Shown piece after piece: positions 34,329 through 42,650 of a DNA stretch of 64,000 nt. The position numbers were made by a program, and so were the translations under genes. The stretch lies in NCBI RefSeq assembly GCF_031180975.1, contig NZ_JAPSLI010000006.1, forward strand, positions 124,001 to 188,000, given 5' to 3'. The DNA comes from Microbacterium sp. (lineage in GTDB: Bacteria > Actinomycetota > Actinomycetes > Actinomycetales > Microbacteriaceae). The notes beneath the pieces are model-generated. The model was given only the letters and a program-made list of their open reading frames with translations, did not search any database and was not told the DNA's origin. Every line of letters begins with the position of its first letter. Position 1 is the first letter of the stretch.

Positions 34329-35591
34329 ATGCCGGCATCCGCCTCGTTCACCCGCGTCCCCACCCAGCGCGAGCTGCAGCAGGATCTGCTGTTGGCCGCC
34401 GCGCTGCTGGTGGGCGGGATCATCAGCGCCGGGCTGTCGACCGTGGCCCGCGTCTACGGCGACGAGCAGGCGCCGATGTGGACGGCGCTGGTCTCGGTCG
34501 CTGCGGTGTCCGCTCCGCTCGCCGTGCGCCGCCGCTGGCCGGCTGCGGTCGCCATCGTCGTCGCGCTGGTCTTCTTCGTGAGCGTCACGCTACACGTGCC
34601 GGAGATGTACGTGCTGAACATCGCGATGTTCGTCGCCTTCTACACCGTGGGCGCCTGGATGCCGAACCGTCGTGCCGCGATGATCGTACGGGTCGCCATC
34701 ATCATCGGCATGTTCGTGTGGCTGGTCGTGGCCATGTACCGCGAAGCCATCGAACAGGCGGCTGAGGCCGGGGTCGCGGCCGGGCTGTTCTCGCCCTACG
34801 TGGCGGTGATGATGCTCCAGCTGCTGCTGAACGTCCTCTACTTCGGCGGGGCGTACTACTTCGGCGAACGCTCTTGGCATGCGGCCGCCCAGCGCCACGC
34901 TCTCGAGGAGCGCACCCGGGAGCTCGAGCGCGAACGCGAGGTCACCGCCGCACAGGCCGTCGCCCTCGATCGTGTGCGCCTGGCCCGCGAGCTGCACGAC
35001 GTGGTCGCGCACCACGTCTCGGTCATGGGAGTGCAGGCCGGGGCCGCGCGATTGGTGTTCGATCAGGATCCCCAGCGCGCGAGGGAGATGCTCGCCGGCA
35101 TCGAGGAGGGTTCGCGCGAGGCGACCCGGGAGTTCCGCCAGCTGCTGGAGACCCTGCGCGCACCCGGGGATGCCGTCGATGAGGCTGCCTCCACGTTCGG
35201 CGTCGACGACATCGCCCAGCTCGTCGCCGCGTCGACAGAGGCCGGCCTGCCGACCGAGCACCACGTGATCGGCGACCCCGTACTGGTGCCGCCGACGGTC
35301 GGCGTGAACCTGTACCGCATCGCGCAGGAGGCGCTCACGAACGCTCGACGGCATGCCGGTGCTGGCGCGAGCGCCGATGTACGGGTGCGGTACGAGCCGG
35401 ATGCCGTCGAGCTCGAGGTCGTCAACACCGGTCGCCCCGTCGGGCCCGTACGCCCCGGGCTCGGGCAGCTGGGCATGCGCGAGCGCGCGCACGCGTCGGG
35501 AGGCGCAATCGAACTGCAGCCGCGCGCTGAGGGCGGTTTCCGGGTGCGCGCCACGCTGCCGCTGTCCGCGGCGAAGGAGAGCGTGCGATGA
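34329..35591 (+). CDS. NarL-type sensor histidine kinase
   Basis: A 420-residue membrane kinase. Four to six hydrophobic segments over residues about 15-190 form the sensor part with little extracellular loop, then a coiled coil rich in Glu and Arg, the HisKA_3 box ELHDVVAHHVSVMGVQAG with the phosphorylated His, and an HATPase_c domain (VNLYRIAQEALTNARRHA N-box, GLGQLGMRER G-box). It overlaps the response regulator gene by 4 bp (ATGA). The signal is unknown; the downstream NatAB-like exporter suggests cell-envelope or antimicrobial stress. Confidence 0.92.
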   Translation: MPASASFTRVPTQRELQQDLLLAAALLVGGIISAGLSTVARVYGDEQAPMWTALVSVAAVSAPLAVRRRWPAAVAIVVALVFFVSVTLHVPEMYVLNIAMFVAFYTVGAWMPNRRAAMIVRVAIIIGMFVWLVVAMYREAIEQAAEAGVAAGLFSPYVAVMMLQLLLNVLYFGGAYYFGERSWHAAAQRHALEERTRELEREREVTAAQAVALDRVRLARELHDVVAHHVSVMGVQAGAARLVFDQDPQRAREMLAGIEEGSREATREFRQLLETLRAPGDAVDEAASTFGVDDIAQLVAASTEAGLPTEHHVIGDPVLVPPTVGVNLYRIAQEALTNARRHAGAGASADVRVRYEPDAVELEVVNTGRPVGPVRPGLGQLGMRERAHASGGAIELQPRAEGGFRVRATLPLSAAKESVR

Positions 35592-36277
35592 CGGCGACGC
35601 GGGTACTGCTGGTCGACGATCACGCGATGCTCCGCGCCGGCTTCCGCACGATCCTCGGCACACAGCCCGACATCGAGGTCGTCGGCGAGGCGGCATCGGG
35701 CGCCGAGGCCGTCGCCCTCGCCGCCGAGTTGCGCCCCGACGTGATCACGATGGACGTGCAGATGCCCGACATGGACGGTCTGGACGCCACGCGCCGGATC
35801 ATCGCCGACCCTACGATCCCCGCGGCCGTCGCGATCGTGACGACCTTCGACCGCGACGACTACCTGTTCGACGCGCTGCAGGCGGGCGCCAGCGGCTTCC
35901 TGCTCAAGAACGCCGGTCCCGAAGAGCTGATCGCCGCCGTACGGTCGCTCGCCGCGGGCGACGGGATGCTGGCGCCCGAGGTCACCAGGAGAGTCCTGCG
36001 AAGATTCGCGGGCCCTTCGACGGGCGAACGACCCCACCCTTCGACAGGCTCAGGACAGGCCCCAGGGGCCCAACGGTTCCCCGCCGAGCCGCTCACCGAG
36101 CGTGAGGCGGAGGTGCTGCACCTGATGGCCGACGCCCGCAGCAACGCCGAGATCGCCCGGGCGCTCTTCATCGGGGAGGCCACGGTGAAGACGCATGTCT
36201 CGCGCGTGCTGCAGAAGCTCGGCGCCCGCGACCGCGTGCAGGCCGTCGTGCTCGCCCATCGCCACGGCTTGGTGTAG
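35588..36277 (+). CDS. LuxR/NarL-family response regulator
   Basis: A 229-residue regulator. The receiver domain spans residues 1-120 (LLVDDHAMLRAG, phospho-acceptor Asp in VITMDVQMPDMDG, switch Thr in IVTTFD, Lys in FLLKNAG) and a LuxR-type helix-turn-helix spans about 165-229 (LTEREAEVLHLMADARSNAEI, ATVKTHVSRVLQKLG). The linker between them, about 25 residues longer than usual, contains PSTGSGQAPGAQR, encoded by the dispersed repeat at 36039-36053. Partner of the kinase encoded upstream. Confidence 0.92.
   Translation: MTATRVLLVDDHAMLRAGFRTILGTQPDIEVVGEAASGAEAVALAAELRPDVITMDVQMPDMDGLDATRRIIADPTIPAAVAIVTTFDRDDYLFDALQAGASGFLLKNAGPEELIAAVRSLAAGDGMLAPEVTRRVLRRFAGPSTGERPHPSTGSGQAPGAQRFPAEPLTEREAEVLHLMADARSNAEIARALFIGEATVKTHVSRVLQKLGARDRVQAVVLAHRHGLV
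36039..36053 (+). repeat. Dispersed repeat CTTCGACAGGCTCAG, copy 2, inside a coding sequence
   Basis: Lies within the interdomain linker of the response regulator gene and is translated as P-S-T-G-S-G. It keeps the reading frame. A similar CTTCGACGGGC is found 25 bp upstream, suggesting that a larger repeat unit was inserted. Confidence 0.65.
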
Positions 36278-36278
36278 C

Positions 36279-36298
36279 CATCCGCCGCAGGGCGGATG
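36279..36298 (+). terminator. Hairpin after the two-component operon
   Basis: CATCCGCC-GCAG-GGCGGATG, an 8-bp stem with a 4-nt loop, starts 2 nt after the response regulator stop. No T-run follows, as is usual in GC-rich actinobacteria. A second hairpin, GGATGCC-CC-GGCATCC, follows at 36320-36335. Confidence 0.5.
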
Positions 36299-36344
36299 CG
36301 GGGCGATCAGCCCGGCGGGGGATGCCCCGGCATCCACCCCTCCC

Positions 36345-36350
36345 TAGCGT
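36345..36350 (+). promoter_or_regulatory. -10 hexamer of a leaderless promoter (ABC exporter)
   Basis: TAGCGT exactly 6 nt before the ATG at 36357. Confidence 0.45.
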
Positions 36351-36356
36351 TGAAGC

Positions 36357-37250
36357 ATGACAGGACTGCTGCAACTCGACGGCATCACCAAGAGCTACGG
36401 CTCCCGGCTGGTGCTCGACGGCATCCGCTTCGGCGTCGCTCCGGGGCGACTGACCGGATTCGTCGGCGGCAATGGGGCCGGCAAGACGACCACCATGCGG
36501 ATCATCCTCGGCGTGCTCTCCGCCGACGGCGGGACGGTCACCCTCGGGGGCACCGCGCTCACCACCGCTGACCGACAGCGATTCGGCTACATGCCCGAGG
36601 AGCGCGGCCTGTACCCGAAGATGAAGGTGCTCGAGCAGGTGGTGTACCTCGCCCGCCTGCACGGTTTCGGCAAGGCGGATGCCACCACGCGCGCGACCGC
36701 GCTGCTCGAAGAGCTCGGACTCGGCGAGCGCCTCGATGACACCATCGAGTCGCTCTCGCTGGGCAACCAGCAGCGCGCGCAGATCGCCGCCGCTCTCGTG
36801 CACGACCCGCAGGTGCTCATCCTCGACGAGCCGTTCTCGGGTCTTGATCCGCTCGCCGTCGAAGTGGTGGCGGGAGTGCTGCAGAGTCGGGCTGCGCAGG
36901 GCGCCGCGATCCTGTTCTCCTCCCACCAGCTCGACGTCGTCGAACGGCTGTGCGACGACCTGATCATCATCGCCGGTGGCACCATCCGCGCGTCCGGGTC
37001 CCGCGACGAGCTGCGGGAACAGCACTCCACCGACCGATACCGTCTCGTCGCCAGCGGCGACACCGGCTGGCTGCGCGGCGAACCCGGCGTGACGGTCGTC
37101 GACTTCGAGGGCGGCACCGCACTGTTCGACGTCGACGCACCGGCCACCGCCCAGCGGGTGCTGCGCACCGCCCTGCAGCACGGCGACGTCAGCTCGTTCG
37201 CCCCTCAGCAGCCTTCCCTCGCCCAGATCTTCAAGGAGGTCATCCAGTGA
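36357..37250 (+). CDS. NatA-like ABC transporter ATPase
   Basis: A 297-residue ATPase. Walker A is GGNGAGKTTT, the signature is LSLGNQQRAQIAAAL (L-S-L-G-N instead of L-S-G-G-Q, as in many NatA/DRA-type exporters) and Walker B LILDEPFSGLDP. A DUF4162-like C-terminal domain of about 80 residues follows. It works with the permease encoded by the overlapping next gene. The gene follows the two-component operon and may be its target. Confidence 0.9.
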   Translation: MTGLLQLDGITKSYGSRLVLDGIRFGVAPGRLTGFVGGNGAGKTTTMRIILGVLSADGGTVTLGGTALTTADRQRFGYMPEERGLYPKMKVLEQVVYLARLHGFGKADATTRATALLEELGLGERLDDTIESLSLGNQQRAQIAAALVHDPQVLILDEPFSGLDPLAVEVVAGVLQSRAAQGAAILFSSHQLDVVERLCDDLIIIAGGTIRASGSRDELREQHSTDRYRLVASGDTGWLRGEPGVTVVDFEGGTALFDVDAPATAQRVLRTALQHGDVSSFAPQQPSLAQIFKEVIQ

Positions 37251-38347
37251 TCCCGACGACTGCCCGCGTTGCGGCATCCACTCCTTCGGCGATCTGGCTG
37301 GTCGCGGAACGCGAGATCGGCGCCAAGCTGCGCAGTAAGGCGTTCCTGATAGGCACCGGCATCCTGCTCGCCCTGGCACTCGCCGGCGTGCTCTTCGGCG
37401 GGTTCGCGGGCAAGTCGGCGGGACAGACGGCTGTCGCCGTCACGGCCGAGACCGCCGAGGTGGTGCAGGGCGTCGATCTCATCGATCCCACCGAGGTCGC
37501 CGACCGCGCAGCGGCCGAAGAGCTCGTGCGCTCGGGCGACGTCGAAGCGGCCCTCGTACCCTCTGACGACGGGCCCTTCGGATACACGATCCTGGCGCTC
37601 GAAGAGGCTCCTCGCACACTGGCGATGATGCTGTCGCAATCCCCCGAGGTCGAGATCCTCGAGCCGCAGACCACCGACCCGATGATCCGCTACTTCATCG
37701 CCCTCGGCTTCGGCCTGGTGTTCCTCATCGCGGCATCCACCTTCGGCGGGACGATCGCCCAGAGCGTGGTGGAAGAGAAGCAGACCCGAGTCGTCGAACT
37801 GCTGATCTCGGCGATCCCGACCCGCGCCCTTCTAGCAGGGAAGATCGTCGGGAACACGGTGCTCGCGATGGGCCAGATCGTGCTGCTGGCAGCGATCGCC
37901 GTGGTCGGCCTGATCGTGACCGGGCAGAACGAGCTGCTCGCCGGGATCGGCGGCCCCGTGGTGTGGTTCGCCGTCTTCTTCGGGCTCGGCTTCGTCCTGC
38001 TGGCGGCCCTGTTCGCGGCGGCCGCCGCGATGGTGTCGCGACAAGAGGACATCGGGGCGACGACGATGCCGATCACGATGCTCGTGATGGCCCCGTACAT
38101 GCTGGTCATCTTCTTCAACGACAACCCGCTGGTGCTGACGATCATGTCGTACGTGCCGTTCTCGGCGCCGGTCGGGATGCCGATGCGGCTCTTCGTCGGC
38201 GAAGCCCAGTGGTGGGAGCCGCTGGTCTCGATCGTCGTGCTGCTGCTGTCGTGCGTGGCGGCGATTCTCGTGGCGGCGAAGATCTACGAGAACTCGCTGT
38301 TGCGAATGGGTGCACGGGTGAAGCTGCGGGAGGCACTGCGAGGCTGA
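37247..38347 (+). CDS. NatB-like ABC-2 type transporter permease
   Basis: A 366-residue membrane protein with an N-terminal helix, a large extracytoplasmic loop (about residues 50-145), and five more helices (residues about 150-345). TIAQSVVEEKQTRVVELLISAIPTRALLAGK is shared with NatB/ABC-2 exporters (positions about 160-190). The GTG start at 37247 overlaps the ATPase stop and has AAGGAGG 7 nt upstream. NatAB-type pumps export sodium or antimicrobial compounds; the substrate here is unknown. Confidence 0.9.
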   Translation: MIPTTARVAASTPSAIWLVAEREIGAKLRSKAFLIGTGILLALALAGVLFGGFAGKSAGQTAVAVTAETAEVVQGVDLIDPTEVADRAAAEELVRSGDVEAALVPSDDGPFGYTILALEEAPRTLAMMLSQSPEVEILEPQTTDPMIRYFIALGFGLVFLIAASTFGGTIAQSVVEEKQTRVVELLISAIPTRALLAGKIVGNTVLAMGQIVLLAAIAVVGLIVTGQNELLAGIGGPVVWFAVFFGLGFVLLAALFAAAAAMVSRQEDIGATTMPITMLVMAPYMLVIFFNDNPLVLTIMSYVPFSAPVGMPMRLFVGEAQWWEPLVSIVVLLLSCVAAILVAAKIYENSLLRMGARVKLREALRG

Positions 38348-38364
38348 GGGAATATGCGCCCGCA

Positions 38365-38430
38365 TAGAATGGTTGCAACCAACGGACGATGAGGTCCTCC
38401 CGCATTCGAACCGATCCGAAGGGCCTCATC
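38365..38430 (+). promoter_or_regulatory. Promoter palindrome and RBS-masking leader hairpin of the nitroreductase gene
   Basis: A -10-like TAGAAT at 38365-38370 is followed by the perfect 12-bp palindrome TGGTTGCAACCA (38370-38381) at the expected transcription start. The leader then has arms GATGAGGTCC (38388-38397) and GGGCCTCATC (38421-38430), a 10-bp stem with one T-G pair whose 3' arm ends 2 nt before the GTG start and includes the GAAGGG ribosome binding region. The layout suggests transcriptional control by a repressor and translational control by the hairpin. Confidence 0.5.
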
Positions 38431-38432
38431 TC

Positions 38433-39020
38433 GTGAGCACTCCCGTCCTCGACCGCACCGCCCAGACCGAGCACCCCGTCCTCGACGTCCTCGCCGACCG
38501 GTGGAGCCCGCGCGCCTACGATCGTCACGCCCCGATCGACGAGGCGAAGCTGGCGTCCGCGCTCGAGGCGGCGCGCTGGTCGCCGTCGGCGTACAACCTG
38601 CAGCCGTGGCGATTCGTCGTCGCGCGGCGCGGCAGCGAACTGCATGCCCGGGTGCTCGAGACGCTCATCGGGTTCAACCAGACCTGGGCGGGTGCGGCGG
38701 CCGCCCTCGTCGTCGCAGTGGCGGAGACGGCGGATGCCGACGGCAAGCCGATCCCGCACGCCGTCTACGACCTCGGGCAGGCCGTCGCACATCTGTCGGT
38801 GCAGGCGCACCATGACGGGCTGGTCGCCCACCAGATGAGCGGCTTCGCACCCGGTCAGCTCCGCGACCTCCTCGACCTCGAAGAGCGCTTCGTTCCCACG
38901 ACGGTCATCGCCCTCGGTGAGCTCGGTGACGTCTCGCAGCTTCCCGAGGCACTCCAGGAACGCGAGGTCGCACCGCGCGTCCGCCGTCCGCTGGCCGAGA
39001 CGGTCATCGCGAGCGCCTGA
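38433..39020 (+). CDS. Nitroreductase-family flavoprotein
   Basis: A 195-residue FMN-dependent oxidoreductase. DRWSPRAYD near residue 23, ARWSPSAYNLQPWRFVVA near 47 (FMN phosphate region) and LGQAVAHLSVQAHHDGL near 115 are typical of this family. Members reduce nitro compounds, quinones or flavins with NAD(P)H. The start is the GTG at 38433, with GAAGG upstream in the leader hairpin. The longer frame from TTG 38373 would include the palindrome and leader and is less likely. Confidence 0.85.
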   Translation: MSTPVLDRTAQTEHPVLDVLADRWSPRAYDRHAPIDEAKLASALEAARWSPSAYNLQPWRFVVARRGSELHARVLETLIGFNQTWAGAAAALVVAVAETADADGKPIPHAVYDLGQAVAHLSVQAHHDGLVAHQMSGFAPGQLRDLLDLEERFVPTTVIALGELGDVSQLPEALQEREVAPRVRRPLAETVIASA

Positions 39021-39022
39021 GC

Positions 39023-39077
39023 AGCTGACCCCTCCTGGGGCCGTTCGACCGGCTCAGGGACCCAGGAGGGCTCAGCT
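39023..39077. terminator. Bidirectional terminator between nitroreductase and GH15 genes
   Basis: Arms 39023-39039 and 39061-39077 pair over 17 bp with one mismatch (core CCTCCTGGG and CCCAGGAGG), loop 21 nt. The loop holds a copy of the dispersed repeat (GTTCGACCGGCTCAGG). It lies between two convergent genes and touches the stop codon of the GH15 gene. Confidence 0.75.
39043..39058 (+). repeat. Dispersed repeat, diverged copy 3
   Basis: GTTCGACCGGCTCAGG, two differences from CTTCGACAGGCTCAGG. Located in the loop of the terminator hairpin. Confidence 0.5.
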
Positions 39078-40873
39078 CAACGCGGGAGGCGGTCGCCCCG
39101 CGCGAGAGCGTCCGCCGCGCGCACCAGCCCGAGGTGCGAGAACGCCTGCGGCGTGTTGCCGACCTGGCGCTGCGCGCGCGGATCGTACTCCTCCGAGAGC
39201 ATCCCCACGTCGTTGGCGAGCGAGCAGAGCCGCTCCATCAGCGCCCGTGCCTCCTCCATGCGACCGGTCGAGGCGTACTGCTCCACGAGCCAGAACGAAC
39301 AGGCGAGGAACGGGCTCTCGTCACCGGACAGTCCGTCGACTCCGGTCTCGGTGCGGTACCGCAGCACCAGACCGTCGTGCATCAGCGTCTGCTCGATGCG
39401 CTCGACGGTCGCGAGCATGCGTGGATCGTCCGGCGCGCAGTAGCCGACCTGCACGAGCAGCAGCAGCGACGCGTCCACCTCGTCGGTGCCGTAGTACTGC
39501 GTGAAGTGCCCGTTCACCACACCGTGCTCGTCGATCTCCTCGCGCATGCGGTCGCGCAGTCCGCGCCAGCGCTCGACGGGCCCGGGCAGCCCGTGCTCCT
39601 CGACGGCGCGCACCCCCCGGTCGAAGGTCGCCCACATCATCACCCGCGAGTGGGTGAACATGTGCGGTTCGCCGCGGATCTCCCACAGGCCGTGGTCGGG
39701 ACGCTCGAGCTGCTCCGATACGAAGCGCACCAGCTGCCGCTCCAGCGGCCACGAGAACTCGGCCTCGTTGAGCCCGGCGCTGCGAGCGGCCGAGAGTGTG
39801 ACGAGCACCTCGCCGACGACATCCGCCTGGTACTGCCCGGCCGCTCCGTTGCCGATCCGCACCGGCCGCGAGCCCTCGTACCCCGGCAGGTCGGGGATGA
39901 TGCGCTCGGTGAGGTCGCGCTCTCCGGCCAGCCCGTACATGATCTGCAGATCGGCGGGGTCGCCCGCGACGGCCCGCAGCAGCCACTCCCGCCAGCGGTC
40001 GGCAAGGCCCAGGAAACCGTGCGCGAGCAGCGCCTCCAGCGTCAGGGCGGCGTCGCGCAGCCACACGTAGCGGTAGTCCCAGTTGCGCTCCCCGCCGATG
40101 TCCTCCGGTAGAGACATGGATGCCGCGGCGGCGATGCCGCCGGTGTCGTGGTTGGTCAGCGCCCGCAGAATCAGCAGCGACCGCACGACGAGCTCGCGGT
40201 GCGGTCCGTCATGCTCGATACGGTCGGCCCAGCCCTGCCACCATGCGCGGGTCCGCTCGAGCGCGTCGTCGACGTCGAGCGGCTCGGGAACCTCACGATA
40301 GGACGGGAACCACGTCAGGTGCAGGTCGCGCACATCGCCAGCCGAGACGGAGACCTCCCCGCGGTGCTCGTGATCGGCGGCTTTCAGAGGGGCGCCGCGC
40401 ATCGCAACGGCATCCGGCCCCGCCATCGCTACCAGCCGCGGCTCGTCGGCCGAGCCGGTCTGCCGCACCCACGGCATCGCCCGGGAGTAATCGAAGCGGA
40501 TGCTGAGCCGCTGGCCGAACGTCATCTCGCCCTGCACGCCGACGACGCGACGGACGAGGTCGATGCGGCGGATCTCGACGTGCGGATCCGGGTCGATCGG
40601 CATGAAATCGTGCACCTCGGCGATCGCACCACCGACCTCCCAGCGCGTGACCAGCACGAACGTGTCGCGGTCGTAGTGCCGGGTGCACGTCGCGTCGGGA
40701 TCGGTCGGCCGCACCTCCCACCGGCCGTGCGCTTCGTCGCCCAGCAGGCGGGCGAAGACCGACGGAGAATCCAGGCGGGGCAGGCACAGCCAGTCGATGG
40801 AGCCGTACCTCGACACAAGCGCGGCGGTACGGCAGTTGCTCAACAGTGCGTAGTCTTCGATCAGTTCGGCCAT
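39077..40873 (-). CDS. GH15 family glycoside hydrolase (glucoamylase/trehalase-like)
   Basis: A 598-residue protein with the bacterial GH15 architecture: an N-terminal beta domain (IEDYALLSNCRTAALVSRYGSIDWLCLPR) and an (alpha/alpha)6 barrel. Catalytic regions seen are NWDYRYVWLRDAALTL, WEIRGEPHMFTHSRVM (general acid) and MLSEEYDPRAQRQVGN (general base). In mycobacteria closely similar proteins act as trehalases; others act on malto-oligosaccharides. It is cytoplasmic (no signal peptide). It is divergent from the G6PDH-like gene, an arrangement suggesting a link between glucose release and oxidation. Confidence 0.9.
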   Translation of the reverse strand: MAELIEDYALLSNCRTAALVSRYGSIDWLCLPRLDSPSVFARLLGDEAHGRWEVRPTDPDATCTRHYDRDTFVLVTRWEVGGAIAEVHDFMPIDPDPHVEIRRIDLVRRVVGVQGEMTFGQRLSIRFDYSRAMPWVRQTGSADEPRLVAMAGPDAVAMRGAPLKAADHEHRGEVSVSAGDVRDLHLTWFPSYREVPEPLDVDDALERTRAWWQGWADRIEHDGPHRELVVRSLLILRALTNHDTGGIAAAASMSLPEDIGGERNWDYRYVWLRDAALTLEALLAHGFLGLADRWREWLLRAVAGDPADLQIMYGLAGERDLTERIIPDLPGYEGSRPVRIGNGAAGQYQADVVGEVLVTLSAARSAGLNEAEFSWPLERQLVRFVSEQLERPDHGLWEIRGEPHMFTHSRVMMWATFDRGVRAVEEHGLPGPVERWRGLRDRMREEIDEHGVVNGHFTQYYGTDEVDASLLLLVQVGYCAPDDPRMLATVERIEQTLMHDGLVLRYRTETGVDGLSGDESPFLACSFWLVEQYASTGRMEEARALMERLCSLANDVGMLSEEYDPRAQRQVGNTPQAFSHLGLVRAADALARGDRLPR

Positions 40874-40937
40874 CTCGCGAAGTCTCGCACTTGCCCGACT
40901 GCCGGTGCCAGGGGGTTGCGTGGCCCGGCCTCCTGGA

Positions 40938-40943
40938 TAAGGT
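40938..40943 (+). promoter_or_regulatory. -10 hexamer of a leaderless promoter (G6PDH-like gene)
   Basis: TAAGGT exactly 6 nt before the ATG at 40950. Confidence 0.5.
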
Positions 40944-40949
40944 CGGGAC

Positions 40950-42317
40950 ATGCCGAACACGACACTGTTCATCCTCGGCGCCTCCGGCGACCTCACCTCG
41001 CGCCTGCTCCTTCCCTCGCTCGCGGCGCTGCTGAGCAAGGAGACCGACCGACGCGTCGCCCTTCGCGGGGCGGGTGCGGAGCAGTGGGATGCCGGGCAGT
41101 GGGCCTCACTGGTGCGAGCGGCGTTCTCCAGCGCCCCCGACGCGCTGGAACAGGTCGAGATCGGCGAGTACATCGCCGCCGACGTCACCGATCCGACGGC
41201 GGTCGCCGCGCTCGTCGAGAGCCTCGCCCCGTCGACCGTGCTGTACTTCGCGCTGCCGCCGGCGATCACGACGGCGATGATCGATGCGATGAAGGGCGTG
41301 ACCCTTCCGGAGGGCACCGTGCTCGCGATGGAGAAGCCGTTCGGCGAGGACGAGGCGAGCGCGCGCGAGCTGAACGAGAAGCTCACCGCACTCGTGCCGG
41401 AACGGCAGATCTTCCGCGTGGATCACTTCCTCGGCCGGTCGACCCTGCTGAACCTGCTCGGCGTCCGGCTCGCCAACCGGATCTGGGAGCCGGTCTGGTC
41501 GGCCGAGCACATCGATCACGTGCTCATCCGCTTCGATGAGAGTGTGGCCCTCGAGGGCCGCGCCCGCTACTACGACCATGCCGGTGCCATGATCGACATG
41601 ATCCAGAGTCATCTGCTGCAGGTGCTCGCCCTGCTGGCCATGGATCCGCCGGCCACCCTCGGCGAGCGCGACCTGCGAGACGCCAAGGCCGCCGTGCTGC
41701 GGGCGACTCGGGTGTTCTACGACGACCCGGTCGGCTTCTCGCGGCGTGCGCGCTACACGGCCGGCCGGATCGGCGAGCGTGAACTGCCGTCCTACGCCGA
41801 CGAGGAGGGTGTGGACGAGGCCGCGCAGACCGAGACGCTCGCCGAGGTGACGTTCGAGATCGCGAGCGATCGCTGGGCCGGCGTGCCGTTCGTGCTGCGA
41901 TCCGGCAAGGCGCTCACGCGCAAGTGGTCCGAGATCGTGGTCACGTTCAAGCCCGTCCGGCATGTGCCGCCGGGGCTGGACGGCCGGCCGGAAGACGGCG
42001 GGCGCCTGACGTTCTCGCTCGGGCCTGACGAGATGCATCTGCGTCTGCACGTGACCGGCGGTGACGACCCGTTCGAGCTGCGCGAGGAGGATCTCGTCAC
42101 AGATCTGGGCGAGGGCCAGCAGCGCTCGTACGAGGAGGTCATCGAAGAGCTGCTCGACGGCAACGTGGCGCTGTCGGTGCGAGCCGACGAGGCCGAGGAG
42201 TGCTGGCGCATCATCCAACCGGTGCGGGAGGCATGGAAGCGCGGCGATGTGCCGCTGGAGGAGTACGCCGCCGGCTCGACCGGGCCGAAGGCCTGGGCGA
42301 CATCGACGTCATCGTGA
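40950..42317 (+). CDS. Glucose-6-phosphate 1-dehydrogenase family protein with divergent active site
   Basis: A 455-residue protein with the N-terminal NAD(P)-binding fold (FILGASGDLTSRLLLPSL) and the C-terminal G6PDH domain. The substrate motif, usually R-I-D-H-Y-L-G-K-E, reads RVDHFLGRS at residues 156-164: the His is kept but the Lys that contacts glucose 6-phosphate is Arg and the Glu is Ser. YYDHAGAMIDMIQSHLLQ and GVPFVLRSGKAL are conserved. It may use another sugar phosphate or another cofactor, or be a functional variant. Leaderless start. Divergent from the GH15 gene. Confidence 0.88.
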   Translation: MPNTTLFILGASGDLTSRLLLPSLAALLSKETDRRVALRGAGAEQWDAGQWASLVRAAFSSAPDALEQVEIGEYIAADVTDPTAVAALVESLAPSTVLYFALPPAITTAMIDAMKGVTLPEGTVLAMEKPFGEDEASARELNEKLTALVPERQIFRVDHFLGRSTLLNLLGVRLANRIWEPVWSAEHIDHVLIRFDESVALEGRARYYDHAGAMIDMIQSHLLQVLALLAMDPPATLGERDLRDAKAAVLRATRVFYDDPVGFSRRARYTAGRIGERELPSYADEEGVDEAAQTETLAEVTFEIASDRWAGVPFVLRSGKALTRKWSEIVVTFKPVRHVPPGLDGRPEDGGRLTFSLGPDEMHLRLHVTGGDDPFELREEDLVTDLGEGQQRSYEEVIEELLDGNVALSVRADEAEECWRIIQPVREAWKRGDVPLEEYAAGSTGPKAWATSTSS

Positions 42318-42349
42318 CCGGGTCGAATCGGGAATCGTCGGGAGGGAAC

Positions 42350-42646
42350 ATGGCAGAAGATCGGCTGACCGTGCACGCCACGAACACACACCTCTACCGG
42401 GGTGCGCGGCTGCTCGCATCGATACCCGCGGAGGAGCTCGGCTCGGGCCCCCGCGGGCTCCGCATCGTGTTTCAGGACGGCGTGGACGTTCCCGCCGAGC
42501 TGATGCAGAGCGACACCGGTGAACTCGCGATCGATGTACCGGAGTACCGCACGGCGGCCGGCTCGACGATCACCACCCGGCTGTGGCACGTCACGATCGA
42601 CGACCTCGAGGACGGGTCCGCGATCGTCGTGGGCACGAAGGTGTGA
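42350..42646 (+). CDS. Small hypothetical protein, 98 residues
   Basis: Starts MAEDRLTVHATNTHLYRG, beta-rich and acidic, no membrane segment; no family recognised. GGAGGG lies 5 nt before the ATG. It lies 32 bp after the G6PDH-like gene and 4 bp before the UvrA-like gene, in one apparent operon. Codon use is like the neighbours, which supports it as a real gene. Confidence 0.7.
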   Translation: MAEDRLTVHATNTHLYRGARLLASIPAEELGSGPRGLRIVFQDGVDVPAELMQSDTGELAIDVPEYRTAAGSTITTRLWHVTIDDLEDGSAIVVGTKV

Positions 42647-42650
42647 GGCG

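Noticed and set aside
38373..38432. TTG at 38373 as nitroreductase start
   Set aside because: It would put the palindrome and the leader hairpin in the coding region; GTG 38433 starts at the conserved family N-terminus.
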